This document shows positions 5,544 to 13,073 of a stretch of DNA of 17,757 bases, in pieces. Position 1 is the stretch's first letter. The number at the start of each line of letters is the position of its first letter. The DNA is from Acidimicrobiales bacterium (GTDB lineage Bacteria; Actinomycetota; Acidimicrobiia; Acidimicrobiales; Poriferisodaliceae): contig JAHDHM010000027.1 in assembly GCA_020631315.1 (NCBI GenBank), positions 1 to 17,757 of the forward strand, given 5' to 3'. The notes under the pieces are model-generated. The model had not been told where the DNA came from. It was given only the letters and a program-made list of their open reading frames with translations, and did no database searches. The translations under genes and the position numbers were made by a program.

Positions 5544-7055
5544 ATGTCGACCGTCGCCATCGCATCCCTGTGGCTCGCGCGTGCTTCGAAGGAGCGCATC
5601 GCCGCCGCCATGGCCTCGGACATCACCGAGGGCCTCGACGCGGTGCCGTCGGCATCGCTCGTCGTGATCTCGACGCGGTTGCCGCGCATCCGGATGGCGT
5701 CGGTCATGCAGCAGCTCACCGAGTCGGGCAGCGACACACCGATCGTCGTCGTCTGCCACGCCGGCGGTGAGAAGACCGCTCGCGCCCTCGTGAGCCTCGG
5801 CGCCAACCACGTGATCGCCGAAGGCAACGAGGCAACGCTGAGGCGCCTCCAGCCAGATGCCGGCCCGGGCACGCTGCCCGTCGACGAGGACGGCATGTCA
5901 CGAGACGTCCGCGAGCCCGACGCCGAGCCGCTGCTCAGCGGCTTCGCGTACGAAATCGAACGTGCAGCGTCGGGCGGCCGCCTTCACTCCCGAGTCGACC
6001 CGATCACCAACCTCCCGACCGGCGCCGCGTTCTCACTTCGCTTCGCCGACCTCACCCAGGGCGAGTCGCTCCCCAGGATCGCCTTCCTGCGGATCGTGCA
6101 GGCCCCGACGCTGTACAGCGCGCTCGAGCAGCAGTCGATGGACCTGTTCCGCCGGCGCTTCGTGATGCGCCTGCAGCAGGTGATGTTGGAGGCCAAGGTC
6201 GAGATGTTCCAGCTCGAGCCGCTCGAGTTCGCGTTCATCGCCCCGAACATGGCCCACCAGGAGGCGACCGTCCTGTGTCGTCGTCTCGTGGCCGCGGCTG
6301 AGTCCTTCGCCCCGATCGGCAACGAACCGATCCGCCTCGCCGTGGGTCACGCCGGACCCGAGGTCGCGAACGAACCACGGACCCTGCGCGAGCTCGCCGA
6401 ACGGGCCACGCTGTCCACCGGCGACATGGGTGGTGTCGTCAGTGGTGACGAGCTCGCTCTCTCCGAGGCGAACTCGACCGAGATCGATGCGATGTACGCC
6501 ATCGTCGACCACGTCGACGGTTCCTCACACCACGGCCGCGATCATCACGACCGGGTCGCCGAGATCTGCCTGACCATCGGCCGCGAGGTCGGTGTCGACG
6601 GCATCGATCTGATCCGGCTGCGGCTGGCGGCCCGCCTCCACGACATCGGACAGATGCTGCTCGGTGACGACGATGTCGGCATCGACCCGAACGACCTCAG
6701 TGGCGAGGCACTCGAGCGGTACAAGGCACATCCCGCGACCGGAGCCGCCTACGTCGAGCTCTCCACGAGCGAGGACGTCGTGAGTGCCATTCGACATCAT
6801 CACGAGAACTGGGACGGCACCGGCTTCCCGGACGGCCTCGAGGGTGACGACATCCCCTTCACCGCGCGGGTCGTGGCCGTCGCCGACTTCGTCGAGGACC
6901 GCTATCGCAAGGGCGACACGGACCGGGCGCTGTGCGACGCGCTCGAGTCGGTGGCGGGAACACAGCTCGATCCCAGCGTCGTCTGGGCGGCCATCACGTT
7001 GATCCGTGCGAACGCGATGCCGACGGTGTCGACGCAAGAAGAGATGAAGGTCTGA
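5544..7055 (+). CDS. Pseudo-receiver / degenerate GGDEF / HD-GYP-type protein
   Basis: A 503-residue cytosolic protein with three modules. Residues 1-105 look like a receiver domain (SLVVISTRLPRIRMASVMQQ, PIVVVCHAGG), but the phosphoacceptor Asp position reads Ser/Thr (VVISTRLP). Residues about 150-295 match a GGDEF fold (DPITNLPTGAAF, FQLEPLEFAFIAP, with EPLEF at 225-229 where GGDEF belongs), so cyclase activity is not expected. Residues about 320-490 form an HD-GYP-like phosphodiesterase: H335, H366-D367 (HDIGQ), H396, H418-420 followed by ENWDGTGFPDGL, and D448 in AVADFVEDR. The metal ligands are kept, while HDIGK reads HDIGQ and GYP reads GFP. Likely role: hydrolysis or sensing of cyclic-di-GMP in control of motility. 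It lies 43 bases after fliA on the same strand, and the next gene is convergent. Confidence 0.85.
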   Translation: MSTVAIASLWLARASKERIAAAMASDITEGLDAVPSASLVVISTRLPRIRMASVMQQLTESGSDTPIVVVCHAGGEKTARALVSLGANHVIAEGNEATLRRLQPDAGPGTLPVDEDGMSRDVREPDAEPLLSGFAYEIERAASGGRLHSRVDPITNLPTGAAFSLRFADLTQGESLPRIAFLRIVQAPTLYSALEQQSMDLFRRRFVMRLQQVMLEAKVEMFQLEPLEFAFIAPNMAHQEATVLCRRLVAAAESFAPIGNEPIRLAVGHAGPEVANEPRTLRELAERATLSTGDMGGVVSGDELALSEANSTEIDAMYAIVDHVDGSSHHGRDHHDRVAEICLTIGREVGVDGIDLIRLRLAARLHDIGQMLLGDDDVGIDPNDLSGEALERYKAHPATGAAYVELSTSEDVVSAIRHHHENWDGTGFPDGLEGDDIPFTARVVAVADFVEDRYRKGDTDRALCDALESVAGTQLDPSVVWAAITLIRANAMPTVSTQEEMKV

Positions 7056-7073
7056 GCCATCCGCTCACGAACG

Positions 7074-7277
7074 TCAGGACGCCTGGCGCTCCAGGCTGCT
7101 CACCATCAGACGCAGTGATGCCTCCACGACCCGGACGAGCACCATCACGACGACGAGAGCCAGGATCGCTCGGACACCCGCGTCAGCGAGGCTGATGTCG
7201 CCCTGTACGAGGAGCACTCCGAGCCACAGGATCGCGGAGAGGCCACAACAGACGAGGACGCGACGGACAGCTGCCAT
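7074..7277 (-). CDS. Small two-helix membrane protein, function unknown
   Basis: A 67-residue protein with two predicted membrane segments, about residues 7-24 (VLVCCGLSAILWLGVLLV) and 33-50 (GVRAILALVVVMVLVRVV), joined by a short acidic loop (QGDISLADA). It ends in a charged, possibly amphipathic tail (SLRLMVSSLERQAS). I do not recognise a family. It is the last gene of the minus-strand flagellar operon, 3 bases after the FlhF-like stop, so it is almost certainly translated from the same message. In many bacteria flhG occupies this position, but this protein has nothing in common with an ATPase. No obvious strong ribosome binding site is seen, which fits translational coupling. Confidence 0.65.
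   Translation of the reverse strand: MAAVRRVLVCCGLSAILWLGVLLVQGDISLADAGVRAILALVVVMVLVRVVEASLRLMVSSLERQAS
7081..7096. terminator. Possible bidirectional stem-loop between convergent operons
   Basis: GCCTGG-CGCT-CCAGGC is a perfect 6-bp stem with a 4-base loop, 25 bases after the HD-GYP gene stop and overlapping the 3' end of the convergent small membrane-protein gene. It lacks a T-tract. The position at the meeting point of the two transcription units makes a terminator role plausible, not certain. Confidence 0.4.
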
Positions 7278-7280
7278 CGA

Positions 7281-8570
7281 TCAGACCCGCTGCAGTCGGC
7301 TACGGACCGACAGTGCCAGTTCGAACGGCGTCACGTGCACGAGGTCGTCGCCCCGCACGCAGTAGCCCAGCGGTGCTCCGGTGGCGAGCGCGAGATGCAG
7401 TGCGGCACCGAGGTGGTCTTCGTCGAAGGAGATCAGCTCGACGTGCTGCGGTGTCGACTCGATCGGTGCACCGCAGAACACGTGCAGTCCACGATCGCCA
7501 CGGGCGGTGTCGATGAACGGCAACGACGGACGAGTCAGATCGGTCTCGAGTGCCGACACGTCGGCGGTCATGGCCGACGATGCCTCGAGGACCCGGACAC
7601 CGAGCGCCTGTGCGAGCACGTTCATGCGGCGACCCACGAGCAACGTCGCGGTGGTCGGAAGCCCGCCACACAGCGGCGCGAGCAGCTCCGACAGGCGGTA
7701 GACCCAGCCGAGGTCATCGCTGGCGTCGAGATCGGCGAGCGGCTGGATCAGTGAGAACGGCAGACCCAGGCGCGAGAGCGCATCGGCGTTCCACTTCACC
7801 GAGCCGGTACCGGGAATCGTGCCGGCGGGCGAGTGAGCGAGAGCGTTGCGGCCGGCGCGTGCGGTCGCGCTCGGGGCAGTGTCCACAGTGGCAGGTGCAG
7901 TGTCCACGGCAACCCGGGCCGGTGCGGCGTACGCGGCGGTCGCTGCCTGCTGTCGCCGCGGTGCGACGGACGGCAGATCGCCGGCGGGAGTCCCAGTCGG
8001 TGGAGTAGTCGGCGTCGCGACGACAGCGGCAGGGGCAGGAGCCGAAGCGGTGGGGCCAGGAGCGGCGGGAGCTGGTGTGGCGACAGGAGCGGGAGCCGTC
8101 CGCATGGTCGCCGTCTCGTTGCGAGCTTCGAGCTGCGCTCGGAGGGCTTCGCCGAACGTGGAGGGAGCGGTCGCGGTCGACGGCGCGGGTGACGTCGCCG
8201 GAACCGGGGGAGCGGCCGGCTCCTCCCACTGCAGGACGCGGTCGACAGCGGCGGGCGTGTGTGCGTCGACACCATCGCGCAGGTCGAGGACCTGGTCGTC
8301 CGCGGCGGCGAGCGCTGCGGCGTTGTCGACCACGGCGCGCACGTCGATGAGTGGTGCGGGTGCGTCCTGCGGCGTCGTCTGGAAGCTCACGCGGTAGATC
8401 TCCTTGGCGAAGAAGCCGCCGACACCGCCACGGCTCACCTTCTCGGCGCTGATGATCGTGCCTTCAGGGCCGATCTGCTCGGCGACGGCGGCCAGTGCGT
8501 CCTCGACGCTCGGCGCCTCGACGACGAGCATTCCGCCGCCGACGTCATCGATGGTGGTCTCTGGCTTCAT
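7281..8570 (-). CDS. FlhF-like protein with degenerate GTPase domain
   Basis: A 429-residue protein in the flhF position directly after flhA. Residues about 14-62 match the FlhF N-terminal B-domain (VEDALAAVAEQIGPEGTIIS, then EKVSRGGVGGFFAKE). Residues about 117-255 are a Pro/Ala/Thr-rich linker. Residues about 258-429 look like a remnant of the SRP-type NG domain: LSRLGLPFSLIQPL, then LPTTATLLVGRRMN where the P-loop GxxGxGKTT should be, FIDTARGDRG near the IDTAGR (G3) position, and TGAPLGYCVRGDDL resembling the closing TGQxxPEDL segment. There is no GKT/GKS anywhere, so GTP hydrolysis by the usual route is not expected. FlhF normally sets the site of flagellum assembly at the membrane; this version could act as a scaffold. 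The start ATG is preceded by GAGGG. Confidence 0.72.
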   Translation of the reverse strand: MKPETTIDDVGGGMLVVEAPSVEDALAAVAEQIGPEGTIISAEKVSRGGVGGFFAKEIYRVSFQTTPQDAPAPLIDVRAVVDNAAALAAADDQVLDLRDGVDAHTPAAVDRVLQWEEPAAPPVPATSPAPSTATAPSTFGEALRAQLEARNETATMRTAPAPVATPAPAAPGPTASAPAPAAVVATPTTPPTGTPAGDLPSVAPRRQQAATAAYAAPARVAVDTAPATVDTAPSATARAGRNALAHSPAGTIPGTGSVKWNADALSRLGLPFSLIQPLADLDASDDLGWVYRLSELLAPLCGGLPTTATLLVGRRMNVLAQALGVRVLEASSAMTADVSALETDLTRPSLPFIDTARGDRGLHVFCGAPIESTPQHVELISFDEDHLGAALHLALATGAPLGYCVRGDDLVHVTPFELALSVRSRLQRV

Positions 8571-8586
8571 CAGTTCCCTCGCTGTC

Positions 8587-10674
8587 CTAGACCCGGTCCC
8601 CGGCGAGATCGCTGTGGTTGCGCAGTGACATCATCGGAGACCCGTTGGACTCCATGGCTGCCCTGCCGATCACGGCAATGCTCGTCATGTTGATCGTCGG
8701 CGGAATCTCCGGATAGGCAAGGACCGGAACCTCGACTCCTCCGGCGATGAGGAATCGCTGCATCGGACGGCGCAATCCGGGACCGCAGATCACGACCGGG
8801 GTCGGGTCGCCGACCATCACCGCGTCCGCCGCCACGGCGACCTCCTGGAGCAGTGCCGCACCCTGTTCGGGGTTGAGCACCAGCCGTCGCTCGTGGTCGA
8901 TCTCGCGCAGCGCCTCGTGGAGCGTGACCTCCGCGACCGGGTCGATCGTCATCGCGGCCAGCTCGTTGCCGGAGTTGACGGCGCGCACGATGGCGGGGCC
9001 GAGTGCCACGCGAGCGGCGGCGATCATGTCCTCGAGCGGCTGGCCCTTCGTCGCGGACACGGCGTCGACGACGCGGGCCAGCTGACGGATGGAGACACCT
9101 TCCTGGAGCAGACCCTGCAGGACTCGGTGCAGGGTGCCGAGCGGGATGACCTCGTTGTCGACGTCCTTGGCCAGGATCGGATGGTCGTAGCGCAGGCCGT
9201 CGACGAGCTGCTGTACGTCCTGGCGGGTGATGAGTCGATCGGCGTTGCGTCGCACCACGTCGGCGAGATGCGTGACCACTGCGGTGGAACGGTCGACGAC
9301 CGTGGCGCCGGTGGCGGCCAGCTGATCCGACGCCGAGGCAGGGACCCACCAGGCGGTGAGCCCGAACACCGGCTCGATGGTCCGCGTGCCGCCGAGGAAC
9401 CGCAGGTCGTCGGCGTCGGAGGCCGGCAGCACCATGACGTGGTCACGTGGTGCGGTACCCGACGCGACGACGGCACCGTCGAGCTCGATCGTGTAGGTCG
9501 ACGCCGGCAGTGCCACGTCGTCGCGGGTACGAACGAGCGGCATGACGATGCCGAGCTCGAGAGCGATCTGACGGCGCAGTGCCTTCACTCGTTCGAGCAG
9601 GTCGCCACCTCGATCGGCGTCGATGAGGTCCAGGGCGTCGTAGGAGAGATGCAGCTCGAGCGGCTCGACCCGCATGTCGTCGATCAGGACCTCGGTCGGA
9701 TCACGTTCGACCTCGACCTCGACCTCGGTGTCCTCGACCTCGACGGTCGGCACCCGGCCGGAGATGACGAACAGCGACGCCGCGACCATGAAGAACGGCA
9801 GCATCGGGAGACCCGGCAACAGCGCGATCGCCGCGATGACGTAGGAGGAGATCCGCATCGCACGGCGGGCGGAGAACAGCTGCTCGGCCAGTGCCGCACC
9901 GAGATCGGCATCGCCGCCGACACGGGTCACGAGCAGACCGGCCGAGATCGACGTCATGATCGCCGGGATCTGGCTGACGAGACCGTCGCCCACGGTCAAC
10001 AGCGTGTAGGTCGAGATGGCTTCACCGAACCCGAGGCCCTGCTGGCCGACACCGATCGCCAGACCGCCGAACAGGTTGATCAAGACGATGATCACGCCGG
10101 CGAGCACGTCGCCCTTCACGAACTTCGAGGCACCGTCCATCGCACCGTAGAAGTCGGCTTCCTGGGCGATGCGATCCCGCTTCTGACGGGCCTGCGCATC
10201 GTCGATGAGGCCGGCGCTCAGATCGGCGTCGATGGCCATCTGCTTGCCCGGCATGGCGTCCAAGGTGAACCGGGCGGCGACCTCGGCCACACGACCCGCA
10301 CCGTTGGTGACCACCGCGAACTGGATCACGATCAAGATCAGGAAGACCACGAGACCGACGATGACCGAGCCGCCGACCACGAAGTTGCCGAACGTCTCGA
10401 TCACCTTGCCCGCGTAGCCGTCGAGCAGGATGAGCCGCGTCGACGACACGTTCAACGCGAGTCTCGCCAGCGTCATCACCAGCAACAGCGCCGGAAAGAT
10501 CGACAGCTCGAGCGTGTCGCTCAACGTGATGACGGTGAGCAGCAACAGGACCGCCATCGCGATGTTCAACGCGAGGAACAGGTCGAGCACCACCGGCGAC
10601 ACGGGGATGATCATCATGACCATCGCGCCGAGCACGAACATTGGCAGCAGCATGTTGGCGCTACGTGTACCCAT
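8587..10674 (-). CDS. flhA: Flagellar export gate protein FlhA
   Basis: The large export-gate subunit: its membrane part forms the ion-conducting ring and its cytosolic part docks chaperone-substrate complexes. It has 695 residues, the normal length. There are about eight membrane segments in residues 10-305, including LALNIAMAVLLLLTVITLSD. The FHIPEP signature follows (ARFTLDAMPGKQMAIDADLS, residues 134-153), then FYGAMDGASKFVKGD with the conserved Asp at 189, and YTLLTVGDGLVSQIPA. The linker (about 308-325) is strikingly acidic and repetitive (VEVEDTEVEVEVERD). The cytosolic domain (about 335-695) is complete, ending after IPPTINMTSIAVIG. The ATG at 10674 has GAGGTG upstream and lies 8 bases after the flhB stop. 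Confidence 0.98.
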   Translation of the reverse strand: MGTRSANMLLPMFVLGAMVMMIIPVSPVVLDLFLALNIAMAVLLLLTVITLSDTLELSIFPALLLVMTLARLALNVSSTRLILLDGYAGKVIETFGNFVVGGSVIVGLVVFLILIVIQFAVVTNGAGRVAEVAARFTLDAMPGKQMAIDADLSAGLIDDAQARQKRDRIAQEADFYGAMDGASKFVKGDVLAGVIIVLINLFGGLAIGVGQQGLGFGEAISTYTLLTVGDGLVSQIPAIMTSISAGLLVTRVGGDADLGAALAEQLFSARRAMRISSYVIAAIALLPGLPMLPFFMVAASLFVISGRVPTVEVEDTEVEVEVERDPTEVLIDDMRVEPLELHLSYDALDLIDADRGGDLLERVKALRRQIALELGIVMPLVRTRDDVALPASTYTIELDGAVVASGTAPRDHVMVLPASDADDLRFLGGTRTIEPVFGLTAWWVPASASDQLAATGATVVDRSTAVVTHLADVVRRNADRLITRQDVQQLVDGLRYDHPILAKDVDNEVIPLGTLHRVLQGLLQEGVSIRQLARVVDAVSATKGQPLEDMIAAARVALGPAIVRAVNSGNELAAMTIDPVAEVTLHEALREIDHERRLVLNPEQGAALLQEVAVAADAVMVGDPTPVVICGPGLRRPMQRFLIAGGVEVPVLAYPEIPPTINMTSIAVIGRAAMESNGSPMMSLRNHSDLAGDRV
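9708..9745. repeat. Short hexanucleotide repeat in flhA linker
   Basis: CGACCT occurs three times in direct tandem (9708-9725) and the pattern resumes after a short interruption (ctcgacctcgac, from 9733). It encodes the alternating Val/Glu stretch of the FlhA linker. The 6-base unit keeps frame, so length can vary without breaking the gene. Confidence 0.7.
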
Positions 10675-10682
10675 GACTCACC

Positions 10683-11735
10683 TCACCCGGCCTGCGCACG
10701 GCGGCGGGTCCTGATCACCGCGGCGAGCACCGCAGCGACGGCTTCGAACAGTTCGGCCGGGATGTAGTCCCCGACTCGGCATCGGCGATAGAGCGCACGC
10801 GCGAGCGGCAGGTCCTGACGGACCGGCACGCCATGGCGATACGCCTCACGACGGAGCTTGCGAGCACGAGGGCCGGCGCCCTTCGCGACGACACGCGGTG
10901 CGGGTTCGCCGTCGTCGTACTTGAGGGCGATGGCGAGGCGGACCGGGTTCAGCAGCACGACGTCGGCATCGGCGACGGTCGCGATCATCCGGTTCCGGGA
11001 CATCTCACGCTGACGGTTGCGGCGCTGCATCCGGATCAACGGGTCGCCGTCCTGGTCCTTCGATTCCCGCTTGGTCTCCTCGCGGGTCATCTTCATCTGC
11101 TGCATGAGGGTGCGGCGGTGGTACGTGTAGTCCGCGGCGGCGATGACGAATGCCAGACCGGCGGAACGCAGGAGGATCGACCGGACCGACTCGTGGGTCA
11201 GCGCCAGCCAGGTGTCGAGACCTCGGATCGCGTTCACGTCGCCCATGAAGACCTGGATCGGGCCGATGACGACGGCGATCAGCAAGGTCAGCTTCAGGAT
11301 CAGACGCGCCGACTCCCACAGCATCCGTTTCGGTGCGAGCTTCGACGCGCCGTTCTTCAGGCTGAGCTTCGACCACTTCGGCTTCGCGGCACCGGGACTC
11401 AGCACGAAGCCGGTCTGGGCCACGTTGGCCACGATGCCGATGGTCACGGTGACCGCGAGAACCGGGGCGAGCGTCAGGAAGATCATCCGGGGCAGTTCGG
11501 TGGTGAACGCCGAGGACTCGAGGCCCTGCGGAGAGGTCAGGATGAACGAACGAAGACCGGTGACGATCGGTTCGACGAGCATCGGGCCGAACACGATGAG
11601 CAGGAGGACGGCCGCCAACAGCGACATCGCGGCGGGAACGTCCTGGCTCTTGGCCACGCGTCCATCGCGTTTGAACTCCCGACGACGTTTCGCCGTCGGG
11701 GCTTCTGTCCGCTGATCCTTCTGGGGATCGGCCAT
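10683..11735 (-). CDS. flhB: Flagellar export switch protein FlhB, NPVR variant
   Basis: Membrane component of the export gate that controls the change from rod/hook to filament substrates. It has 350 residues. The N-terminus is typical (DQRTEAPTAKRRREFKRDGR, residues 7-26), four membrane segments follow (about 36-56, 85-110, 145-165, 186-203), then the cytosolic part with KDQDGDPLIRMQRRNRQREM (residues 226-245). At the autocleavage site VxxADVVxxNPTHYAVALKY the protein reads ADADVVLLNPVRLAIALKYD: Asn263 and Pro264 remain, but Thr-His are replaced by Val-Arg. The C-terminal domain continues through GVPVRQDLPLARALYR and GDYIPAELFEAVAAVLA as usual. The ATG at 11735 follows a 156-base gap. The stop is 8 bases before flhA. 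Confidence 0.97.
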   Translation of the reverse strand: MADPQKDQRTEAPTAKRRREFKRDGRVAKSQDVPAAMSLLAAVLLLIVFGPMLVEPIVTGLRSFILTSPQGLESSAFTTELPRMIFLTLAPVLAVTVTIGIVANVAQTGFVLSPGAAKPKWSKLSLKNGASKLAPKRMLWESARLILKLTLLIAVVIGPIQVFMGDVNAIRGLDTWLALTHESVRSILLRSAGLAFVIAAADYTYHRRTLMQQMKMTREETKRESKDQDGDPLIRMQRRNRQREMSRNRMIATVADADVVLLNPVRLAIALKYDDGEPAPRVVAKGAGPRARKLRREAYRHGVPVRQDLPLARALYRRCRVGDYIPAELFEAVAAVLAAVIRTRRRAQAG

Positions 11736-11891
11736 CGGCCTGCTTCTCGATCCGGCCGGTCCGTGGCAGATCGTTCGACGACGTCCGTGCCGTCGAGCGT
11801 GGGCGCAGCGCGCCCGTCACCGAGTGTCCGTCGACCGACTGCGCCGATGGTCAAGTGCTCGAGCCCGGTCGAGTCGGGCGGTCGGGAACCG
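11736..11891 (-). other. Non-coding gap upstream of flhB with a small hairpin
   Basis: This is the longest gap inside the otherwise tightly packed minus-strand operon (156 bases). It contains a perfect inverted repeat, GGGCGC-AGC-GCGCCC (11801-11815), that would sit in the flhB leader. No promoter consensus was recognised. It may hold an internal promoter for flhB-flhA or a processing site. Confidence 0.4.
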
Positions 11892-12275
11892 TCAGTCGAC
11901 GGTGGGCCACTCGGCGGCGTCGACGATCTCGTTCAACAGGACGTCGATCTCGACCACGTCGACGGTGTCGCCGAACGCGGCGACCGGTCGTTCTGCGGTC
12001 TGCAGGCCGGTCACGATCTCTGCCAGTCGCTCGACCGGTGCCGTCATCGCCTGGAGACCCGTCGTGCCGGCCAGGGTGCGCAGCGAGTCGAGGCTGCGCT
12101 CCAGATCCTGTGACGCCGACGCGTCGCTCCCGAACGAGTACACGAGGAACCGCACCAGCTCGGTGCAGCCGATCACCTCACGCCGAAGCTGTGGGTTGAG
12201 GTCGGGAAGCGTCGTGGTCACGAACGAAGTGGTCGACCCTTCGGCGGGCTGCTTGAGCGGTGGCGTCGGGTTCAT
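11892..12275 (-). CDS. Conserved-position hypothetical protein between fliR and flhB
   Basis: A 127-residue soluble protein I do not recognise. The first 22 residues are Pro/Thr-rich (MNPTPPLKQPAEGSTTSF). The rest is predicted helical: NPQLRREVIGCTELVRFLVY, a basic/acidic helix DLERSLDSLRTLAGT, a third helix PVERLAEIVTGLQTAE, and a strongly acidic end (VDVVEIDVLLNEIVDAAEW). No membrane segment or signal. The start is ATG 12275: it overlaps the fliR stop as ATGA and has AGGAG (bases 12282-12286 region) upstream, so the longer open frame to 12578 is antisense-like and rejected. Coupled to fliR, it probably acts in export-gate assembly or as a small cytosolic partner, but no function can be read from the sequence. 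The canonical order has fliR directly before flhB. Confidence 0.75.
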   Translation of the reverse strand: MNPTPPLKQPAEGSTTSFVTTTLPDLNPQLRREVIGCTELVRFLVYSFGSDASASQDLERSLDSLRTLAGTTGLQAMTAPVERLAEIVTGLQTAERPVAAFGDTVDVVEIDVLLNEIVDAAEWPTVD

Positions 12276-13039
12276 CCGAAACTCCTGACGACACCCCGGA
12301 TCACGTCGGTCATCTCGGCCAGCGACGAGTTGACGAACGTCGGGAACGAGAGGATCACGGCGGCGGCCGCGAGCAGTGCGATCAGCAGCTTCACGGGCAG
12401 GCCGAGCAGGAAGACGTTGGCTTCGGGCAGCATGCGGGCGGCCACGCCGAGGACGAGTTCGGCCAGGAACAACGCGGCGAGCGCCGGGATGGAGATCTCG
12501 AGGCCTGCGATGAAGAAGCGGGCGAAGACCGTCATCGCCAGATCGGCGAGGCCGTCGTCGATGACCGGTGTTCCCCACAGCGGTACGACCTCGACGGTCT
12601 GCGCGACGCCGGCGACGAGCAGGCGCGGGCCGCCGAGCAGGAAGAACATCGCCAACGCCGTGAGGTCGAAGAACCGCTCGAACACGGTCGAGTTCCTGCC
12701 CGTGAGCGGGTCGTAGATCGCCGACACAGCGAGACCGGAGGTGAGATCGAGGATGCCGCCGGCGACGACGAACATCTGCAGGATCAACGTCGCGAGAAAC
12801 CCGAGGATGATGCCGATCGCGAAGTTCACGAACATGCTCGTCACCATCGGTGCGAGCTCGAGCTCCGAGGCCGGGACCGGCTGCATCAAGAAGATGCCGA
12901 CCGCGAGCGCGAAGCTCGCCTGGCCCGACACCGGAAGTCGTCGCGTGAGCTGCGGCGCGCCGAGGATCACGCCCGTCACGCGCATGATCGCGTAGAGGAG
13001 GCCGGCGACGCTGGAGGCGTCGAACGTGAGCTCGGTCAT
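12272..13039 (-). CDS. fliR: Flagellar export gate protein FliR
   Basis: Polytopic component of the export gate core, which forms the FliP5-FliQ4-FliR1 complex through which rod, hook and filament subunits pass. It has 255 residues, matching the family. Hydrophobic segments run through the protein: LLYAIMRVTGVILGAPQLTR at residues 14-33, a segment at 42-53, FAIGIILGFLATLILQMFVV (about 73-92), LTALAMFFLLGGPRLLV, FFIAGLEISIPALAALFLAE and LPVKLLIALLAAAAVILSFP. The PxLxxRxLPV-type loop after the first segment and ALFLAELVLGVAARMLPEAN are hallmarks. It follows fliQ by 34 bases; the stop overlaps the start of the 127-aa gene (ATGA). Confidence 0.96.
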   Translation of the reverse strand: MTELTFDASSVAGLLYAIMRVTGVILGAPQLTRRLPVSGQASFALAVGIFLMQPVPASELELAPMVTSMFVNFAIGIILGFLATLILQMFVVAGGILDLTSGLAVSAIYDPLTGRNSTVFERFFDLTALAMFFLLGGPRLLVAGVAQTVEVVPLWGTPVIDDGLADLAMTVFARFFIAGLEISIPALAALFLAELVLGVAARMLPEANVFLLGLPVKLLIALLAAAAVILSFPTFVNSSLAEMTDVIRGVVRSFG

Positions 13040-13073
13040 CGGACTGGGCGGACGGGAACCGGGATCCGGTCGC

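Noticed and set aside
6216..6230. Active diguanylate cyclase
   Set aside because: The GGDEF position reads EPLEF; the catalytic Gly-Gly-Asp are missing.
8893..10767. 624-residue open frame on the plus strand
   Set aside because: It is antisense to flhA over nearly its whole length and its composition (runs of Asp, Arg, His, Gln) is the mirror of a GC-rich coding strand. FlhA is certain, so this is a shadow.
12276..12578. Extension of the 127-aa hypothetical gene into fliR
   Set aside because: The extra 101 residues are an Arg/Pro/Gly-rich frame overlapping fliR on the same strand in another phase; the ATG at 12275 has a good ribosome binding site and an ATGA overlap.
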